This document shows, one piece after another, positions 57,470 to 64,000 of a stretch of 64,000 nucleotides of DNA. The notes under the pieces are model-generated. The model did not search any database. It saw only the letters and a program-made list of their open reading frames with translations, and had not been told where the DNA came from. Made by a program: the position numbers and the translations under genes. The stretch is from Bisporella sp. PMI_857 (Eukaryota > Ascomycota > Leotiomycetes > Helotiales > Helotiaceae): NCBI GenBank assembly GCA_021307315.1, contig JAJSPD010000014.1, forward strand, positions 248,001 through 312,000, written 5' to 3'. Each line of letters starts with the position of its first letter. Positions within the stretch are counted from its first letter, which is position 1.

Positions 57470-58707
57470 AGCAGCACGCTACCAACCCAACAAATCCTTC
57501 CACCTAGAATAAGAATTAGCAGTTAGCCAGCTGTGGCCATGGTCATAACTAACGATTGGCTCTCCCTTAACTTGGAGATAGATAAATGGAATGTCTTCCA
57601 GCGCCTGAACAAAGTCATAAATTATCCCAATTTTCGCCATTGTTAGAGTGAGAACTAAGCCATTTAGGCCCATAGCATCCCAGGCCTTGCTGTTGATGCA
57701 CTGTTGCAGAATGGCCAGTCTTAGGCACTGGTACGTTACCAAGACTGTGCAGCGCTGAACCTAGAACGCTGTCTTTGAAATCGAGAGGCCTCTCTATCCT
57801 CACTAGAAGCAATAAGATTTGAGGCTTGTAACCAACATGGGAGACCATCCAGAACGCCGTCAAATACCATATAATCCTGTTTCAGTCGCACCTTGATATT
57901 GATATCCTAGTTCCCTTTTCCATGCGCCTTTAAATCAAAGAGAAGGCTAGCAGCCGATGACCAGAGGCGAGGAATTAATTAAAACCCTACCAGGAGTTTC
58001 TTTTCCAATGCCTCTTCATACCAAGGGCTAGCCGTTCCATCAGCGCTACCGTAGACTCTCCGCTTGGGCGAATGGTCAGCTCTTCTTCAAACAACAACTC
58101 GTTAAGAAGAAATGGACGGCTGCCCAGACAGGCAGATGCTTTGTCTGCTGCATACAGTTGCCAGAAAACAATTCTAAGTAGTTGGGTCTCAAGTGCATCA
58201 TGACTCCTCAGAGCCTCTTCACTGTAGAGACGCGTACTTTGAACGAGGAGAGTAGCTTGCCCGAGGATATGATATGCCACTACATTCTTCCCCATGATCT
58301 GTTGCAAGGCTATGGAATACATTGCTCTTGGAGCTCATCGACTGCAAGTAATGCGGCGAAGACTTCGTTTCCTTCTTGCCCTTGGCTACCAGGCCAGAAT
58401 ATTGAATCGTCCTCTGTGGGAAGAGGATCATCTTGCAACGCACGAGTATGTGCTTTGGTGGTGGTATCACATGCCTTTTCTGGAGAGTTGGTCCTAGCCA
58501 CCTTGCGGCCACGCTTTTTCGATGTAGAGGTGTATTGGCAAGGAAGATGAGATATCGGAAATTCGAGCATGCCTCTGATGCCTGTCTTCATGTTAGCATA
58601 GACAGAGTGATGAATAACTTTGTTGCACCACACACATCACACTTGACCTTTCGCCGGCGGCATGAATCACCAGCCCGAGTAACTGTTAGCCTTCTTGGAG
58701 AAGCCAT
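57470..58707 (-). pseudogene. Decayed Zn2Cys6 transcription factor gene
   Basis: The leftward remnant starts at 58707 with a binuclear-cluster reading DSCRRRKVKCD, but the first ligand position is Gly (AGDSC instead of a Cys). A later position expected to be Cys is Phe (ACSNF). A base is missing just after it, so that LPCQYTSTSKKRGRK continues in another frame. The linker ends LAVDELQEQCIP and then stops. About 58300-58030 still reads like the fungal-specific regulatory domain (VAYHILGQATLLVQSTRLY, RIVFWQLYAADKASA, LGSRPFLLNELLFEEEL), and about 57860-57480 like its C-terminal part (YQCLRLAILQQCINS, YLQVKGEPIV). The segment between DNA-binding and regulatory domains is much shorter than usual, so part is deleted. 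No functional regulator is possible. Confidence 0.8.
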
Positions 58708-60482
58708 CCTGGAAAATGTCCGCGGGAGGAAAGATAGATTTCTACGAAATGCCCCCACAAGAATTGGCGGTTGGTTGACTAAATGCTAAATGGTAACAGA
58801 CTGTAACCCTAACGGCTTTGGCCTTGAGAACCGCGGAGTAATTATGGAGCGATGGGCCTGCCCCTGTGTGCATGGGTGTGTGTGTGGCTGTGGCTGTACG
58901 CCACTGGGTCACATGGGCCTTTGGCTGGCCCTTGGCTAGTTGCGCCACAACACCAAATATTCTATACGACCCGTTGGTTAATACGCGCATACAACCCGTA
59001 TGAAGCTCTTAGGTCACATCGGCTGAATTTAACACTACCTCTCCACAACGGGAATATCCCTTTGATCCTTGACAGAAGAGGAGAGGAGGGGGGGGTAAGG
59101 TTTCCCCAGATTCCCGAATTCGCGACAAATTCTGGCAAGTGTCTCTCGTGAGATCAGCTTACTTTAGGAAGACCGAGTCTGGTCTATTATCAACAAATTG
59201 TCTACGCACCCGCCTGCGGCGGCAGCAATCCGCTACCATGCCCCATCTCCACCGCACAAGGTGGACGCGTTGACCGTGTGTTCATTGCTCGCTTTCCCAA
59301 TCGCAAGCCCGTGTTGTGGCTGCCGGTGTCTTCAGCCTCCGATGTTGTGCCTTGGGGGGTCAAGTACACCATACATTTGTTAACATATATCTCATATACC
59401 ATAAAAGTGGTATATGAGATATTCGTCAAAAAATGTATGGTATATCAGATATATGGCCACTTTTTTGTGGTATATGAGATATTTGCCGGAAAAAAAACCT
59501 GGCCACGGTGGATTTCATCTGAACTTGGATTTCTCAACCAATTTTTTGGATGCAAACGGCACTCTCACAACCACCATCGATGGCATGGTGTATGAAAACC
59601 CTGCGAGTTATACCTGAGGCTAAATAGACGACGGGCCGTTATCAGGGTGTCTACGACATCTATACTCTTGTAGCTGACTAGATACTTGGAAACTAGCCTG
59701 GAATACCTACTCTCCAGTAGTATTAGCTAATCAAAACAAGAGTAACAAGACCGTTGTAGTCACCTAGTTAATAACTAGAAATGTGAAATTTCCTGAGAGA
59801 TTAATCAGTTGAATTTTGGTACTATGTAGTAATGTAATCAGCACCTCCGCTCCCAAGTCACGTTACTTTTAAACGATCCAAGCAAACGGTATAGTGGACT
59901 GTGCTTATCATGTCTCTCGATATTTACCCTTTCAATGACAAATACTACGTGCACTAGTCCAGTTTGATAATTTAGGATGGCCTGGGGCTCATTCTATACG
60001 TAATAGCATCCGAGAGAGCATCATCACAGTAAGGTACGGCGTACCCTGCTCAGATAATAACTTCATCAGTCCAGGACTAGCGTGATGAGTCTATTTATTC
60101 GGAGCAACAAGCACAAGAACCTCTTTTCCATGTCCCTTGGATGTAGCTAGCCTGCTTGGGTTGGGTTGGAGTTTCTACCTTTCTAAGGTCTCTCTGGACT
60201 GCCGCTTGCTGGGCTGTTCTGCATAATCCCGTGTTCGCGATATCTTTCAAGCAGGATTGAGTATAAATCCCACCGTCTGACTGAGGCTCCTGACCTCAAA
60301 ACTGAGGCAAATTACGTTATTGGCCACAGTGTCGCTAACGTGTCTATTTGCTTTCAAATCTATATTTAACTTCTAACTGTCCTTGGCCTTCCAAATCTGC
60401 TATTGAAGTGCATTCAAAGAGATGTAGCGAGACGATAAATCAGGAAGTTGCTTGCAGCAGTCCCCTTATCGTTCATCTACCC
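58708..60482. other. Intergenic, 1.8 kb, with periodic repeats
   Basis: No gene recognised. It contains a G-rich run at 59081-59096 and the repeat array at 59371-59482. The rest is non-coding by eye. Confidence 0.45.
59371..59482. repeat. 14-bp motif array: three direct copies at 30-bp spacing plus one inverted copy
   Basis: GGTATATGAGATAT occurs at 59409-59422 and 59469-59482, with a one-mismatch copy at 59439-59452, so the period is exactly 30 bp. The inverted form ATATCTCATATACC is at 59387-59400 and forms a perfect 14-bp hairpin arm with the first copy. Outside it, CCATACATTT at 59369 and AAATGTATGG at 59431 extend the inverted symmetry. This could be a mobile-element end or a binding-site array. 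Confidence 0.7.
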
Positions 60483-63330
60483 CTAAAGTCCAGACCATAG
60501 GAGGGTCTTTGTTAAGGCAAAGGTTTTCCGTAGTACCTCATTCTTAGGATCAGCGCTGGTGGCAATGACTACCGCAAAATCACCAGCCTCCGCTCTCCAC
60601 TGTGAGTGTTCCTCAGACCAGAAGGAGAGAGCATACTTATCCAGCTCAATGTAGCAAGTTCGCCTTTCCCCTTTAAGGAGATGGACCTTTTGGAAAGCTT
60701 TGAGTTCCTTTTTGGGCCGTTGAACTGAGCACTCTAAGTCAGTTATATAAACCTGAATGACTTCTGACCCATCCAAGTTCCCTACATTGGTAACCTCTAC
60801 GGAGACCTTGAAGACCGGATCTTCTGTCAGGCTAACTACATCCGGGACAATCATGTTCGAATACTCGAAACCAGTATATGACAAGCCGTATCCAAAATAG
60901 AAGAGCGGCGGTCGGTCAACTTTCTCGTAATATCGATGTCCCACGAAGATACCTTCGCCGTACACGATTTGACGGTCAGCTTTGCCAAAATTCAAGAACG
61001 CAGGAGTGTCTTCAAGCCGCTTCGGGAACGTCACCGACAGTCTTCCGGACGGATTAACGTCCCCAAACAGGACATCAGCGATTGCATGTCCAGTTTCCTG
61101 ACCACCCAGCCATGCATGAACAAGGGTATTCGTTGCCTCTATCCAAGGCATCTCAAAAGGCATTCCAGCTTGAGTGATAACAATCTGTCCTAATTTTTAG
61201 CCCCGTTTTTTCCCTAAACTTCAACCTACTCACGGTATTCGGATTAACTTCAGTAACTCGCCGTATCATTTCGTCCATTCGACCTGGCAGTTTTAAGCTT
61301 GTACGATCGGAAGCCTCGTATTCGTAATCGGAGCTCAAACCGGCCAACACGATTGGAATATCAACTTTTCGTGCCAACTCCACTGCCTCGCTAATAGCCT
61401 GGTCTTCATCTCGAAGTACTTGACCTCCAAGCCGGACACCACCAAGGGGAGGAGGTCCAAGCCTTGCGTTGTCGGTCTCGTTCGTCATGATAATGATGAT
61501 GTCGTACTTTTGGCCATATACAACATCAAGATCTACTAGCCTTTCCATTGAGAGCTTGTTAAAGCAAGGAGTGTCGCTCGTCTTTTTAGGTTGGTCTGTC
61601 CAAAGATCAACCGCTTCTTTTCCGTTAATGAAGAGTTTAGCTCTGCCACAGACACTCAGGGCAAAACGATATTTGCAAGTCTCTTCTGGGGCAAAAACCG
61701 TTTTGACCCGAATGAAGTGAGTGTCCGGCACGGTTTCAAAAACCATTTGGCTGAAATACATTGAGGTGCTTAAAGTTGTGGTAGAATGTACGCATGGAGT
61801 GCCTGTAACTTTAGTAGGGTCTTCACCAAACCATTCAAGAAGTAGCCCAGGGTCTGAGGATCCAGGCAGGGTCAGCCCACCCGTTATCAACGGAGTCCAT
61901 CTGCGAGCTGGCAAGGTTAACTCTTGTTCCAGAACGAGCATTTTCTGGGACCACACAACTCACAATAGCAGCCAGGACGATACTGTGTCTTGTCGGTGGC
62001 AAGGATTTCCATAATCGCATCGAACGGTGTACTTATGTAGAATGGTGTTACTTCCGAACTACCGCCTCCGCAAGTAGCTGCTATCTTGAAGTGTTCGCCA
62101 ATCAAGCCGAAGGTCTGATTTGATCCCTTAGCCAGTGGAAGGATGTGTCTCTCGTTCTTCAAGAGGACAATTGAGTCGGCGGCCACTTTTCGGGTTAGTG
62201 CCCGACTTTCTTCTGTATCTCCAACTTCATTCTCCTTTGGCGCTGTAGGCTTGTGGGTTCGGTCTACAAGCTTCAGGACGTTCTTCACGGCCGCGTCTAT
62301 CGCTTGCATCGATACTTTCCGGCATTCGACTGCAGCAATCAGCTGTTTACCTCTCCAGATGGCCGGTCCGGGCATTTCCAAATCGAGGCCTGCGTTGACG
62401 GCCTCCGAAGTACTGTATGTGCCCCACCAGTCACTCATGACCAGACCATCAAATTTCCATTCCTTGCGGAGAACTTGTGTCAACATAAACGGGCTCTCAC
62501 TGACATGGAGACCATTAATACGGTTATACGATGCCATGAACGCCCATGGCTGGGACTTCATTGCAATTTGGAACGGCATGAGGTGAATCTCGCGCAGAGT
62601 ACGTTCTGTCATATGGACATCATCCTCGGTTGACAAGGTGGATTGATCGTGTGCGGCATAGTGTTTAATGCAAGCGCCTACCTGACGTTCTTGGAGCCCA
62701 TTGATATAATGCAAGGCCAATGTTCCACTGAGAACGGGATCTTCTGCAAAAGCCTCAAAACCTCGGCCGATTAAAGGTGAACGTTGGATGCAAACGGTAG
62801 GGGCAAGTGCGACGTGTACATCTTTGCGCCTACCCTCATCACCCAATAAGTTTCCAATACGGTGCAACAAGTCAACGTCAAAGGTTGCCCCGATTGCCGT
62901 TGCGGATGGTAGCTGGTACCCTGGTGGCTGTATTGTAGACGTAGAGTCAGACGAAGCTCAGGTGCACGGAGGTCACCAGTATAGTACTTACGGGGTTGAA
63001 GAATCGGCCGCCACCTCCCCGCAAGCCATGTGGACCATCCGACATCTAGATGCCAATCAGGGACTACATAACGTCTAAAAAGTTTCGAGAGGGGCTCACA
63101 TTGAGGCTTGGTATGTTCAATCGTTCCAGCCCAGAGGCACGGCAGCCACCAGCTCCAGAGAGCAGACTGACCTTCTCTGCCAGGGAGAGCTGATTCACAA
63201 TATCATCGAACTTGTCGCTAGAGTGGTCTGGAGAAGACATGTTGAGGAAATACGCAAAGGTGCGGTGAAGACTCGTTGCGAGAGCGACCACGGCTTCGAG
63301 AGCAGATGGGTCTTGTTTGATTGTTGGCAA
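60483..63330 (-). CDS. GH3 beta-glucosidase with PA14 domain, 874 aa
   Basis: Five exons, 63330-63100, 63045-62992, 62927-61957, 61900-61234 and 61184-60483, sum to 2625 nt and close in frame. A second in-frame ATG at 63240 gives 844 aa, closer to the family norm. Domain order: GH3 N-terminal barrel with KHYAAHDQ and the nucleophile Asp in LVMSDWWG (about residue 261); GH3 C-terminal domain; an inserted PA14 module ([11 protein letters not shown] region); then the fibronectin-III-like end ([33 protein letters not shown]). It lacks a signal peptide, as do the intracellular fungal beta-glucosidases of this subgroup. It hydrolyses cellobiose and other aryl- or oligo-beta-glucosides. The donor at 61956 (GTGTGG) is unusual but gives the expected join before [12 protein letters not shown]. 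Confidence 0.9.
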
Positions 63331-64000
63331 TAAGCTGTTTATGTATTCCCACTAAGGCTGTCGAACTGGGGCAAATAACTGGAGGCTAACCAGGTTGAAA
63401 CTCATTACTGGTGTTGCGGATCTCCAAAGTATAGGAGAGGTCAGGCTTGGTCCGAACGACGTGGACTGTTGACTTTAGGCTTGATCTGTGGTAGTCTGTG
63501 CTAGCCACCCGGAACTGAGGACAGCGCCGCGGTTCTTGGGGAACCGTGGTGGGGCGCCTTCTTGGGTCCGTTCTGAGGCACGCTTAGTAACCTAAGGGGT
63601 CTATTTGATCTAGAACCATGCCCTCTACCGAGTTGCCCATTTACGCCACCCCTTGAGAGTTTTAGAATGCATGAAGAGGCCCAATAAATAGTCAATATAA
63701 ACCTACATTACATAGCTTGTAATTGTAGTTAAATAATATAAACGTTATTCTGAGAAAGAGGATTATGCGTAGCAGAACCTAAGCAAAGCGTAACCTTATT
63801 AGCTAATAATTGTGAATGCTCTAAGGATAGCCTACGTTCCAAAGGCTCAGTGGCCCAGGCCGATTTGATGCTGTCCGCGGAATTGAGAGGATAAAAGCGC
63901 TTTGTTTATTTATTGATATAGCTTTTGCTGGCTATGTATATTAAATTTATACAAAGGTTTATTCTACTGCTAGGCCGGGACAGAGTTGGTTGCCCAGCCA
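63331..64000. other. Upstream flank of the GH3 gene
   Basis: No gene is recognised up to the window end. A short GC-rich inverted repeat (GCGGTTC...GAACCGTG) lies near 63529-63549, and the part from 63700 is AT-rich. Confidence 0.45.

Noticed and set aside
1..64000. tRNA, rRNA, CRISPR arrays or prokaryotic operon signals
   Set aside because: None was seen by eye; spliced genes show a eukaryotic nuclear region, where CRISPR arrays and ribosome-binding sites are not expected.

Overview
The window looks like nuclear DNA of a filamentous ascomycete (Pezizomycotina). Most genes carry several short GT...AG introns (about 43-100 bp), intergenic spaces are long and AT-rich, and families typical of this group are present: a HET-domain protein, a DUF3433 membrane protein, a fungal fucose-lectin-like domain, L-arabinitol 4-dehydrogenase, MFS transporters and CAZymes (GH3, GH134, GH92). 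I cannot fix the class or species from sequence alone. Exon joins below were worked out by hand from frame and splice signals. Most close exactly in frame.

Layout. 0-2 kb: an unrecognised 449-aa two-exon protein. 2.9-7.3 kb: two head-to-head genes whose products both carry a MACPF-type Y/F-G-D-x-Y/F...G-G signature; the rightward one also has a C-terminal fucose-lectin-like propeller. 8.9-10.9 kb: an E2-like/F-box-like fusion protein. 12.3-18.3 kb: ordinary metabolic genes (an SDR, ATP synthase subunit g, L-arabinitol 4-dehydrogenase, a D-2-hydroxyacid dehydrogenase). 18.3-24.8 kb: gene-poor, with a small MITE-like inverted repeat and a broken GH92 mannosidase gene. 24.8-28.3 kb: a 705-aa disordered, probably nuclear protein and a 93-aa single-span membrane protein. 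28.3-31.9 kb: AT-rich, with a CACGTG cluster. 31.9-37.0 kb: a secreted GH134-type mannanase, a DUF3433 protein and a Cys-rich secreted protein. 37-42 kb: gene-poor with one possible gene relic. 42.2-43.8 kb: a drug/H+ antiporter-type MFS transporter. 45.2-46.5 kb: a decayed O-methyltransferase. 48.6-50.6 kb: a HET protein. 53.5 kb: a solo-LTR-like element. 54.9-56.7 kb: a sugar-porter MFS. 57.5-58.7 kb: a decayed Zn2Cys6 regulator. 60.5-63.3 kb: a GH3 beta-glucosidase with PA14.

Taken together, the intact genes suggest a plant-polymer-using lifestyle (mannanase, beta-glucosidase, sugar porter, pentose catabolism). They are scattered rather than forming one co-regulated cluster. Three pseudogenes (GH92, O-methyltransferase, Zn2Cys6 factor) and the LTR and MITE-like repeats show that the spaces between conserved genes are turning over. 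The most unusual locus is the divergent MACPF-like pair, where a pore-forming-type module is fused to a sugar-binding propeller.
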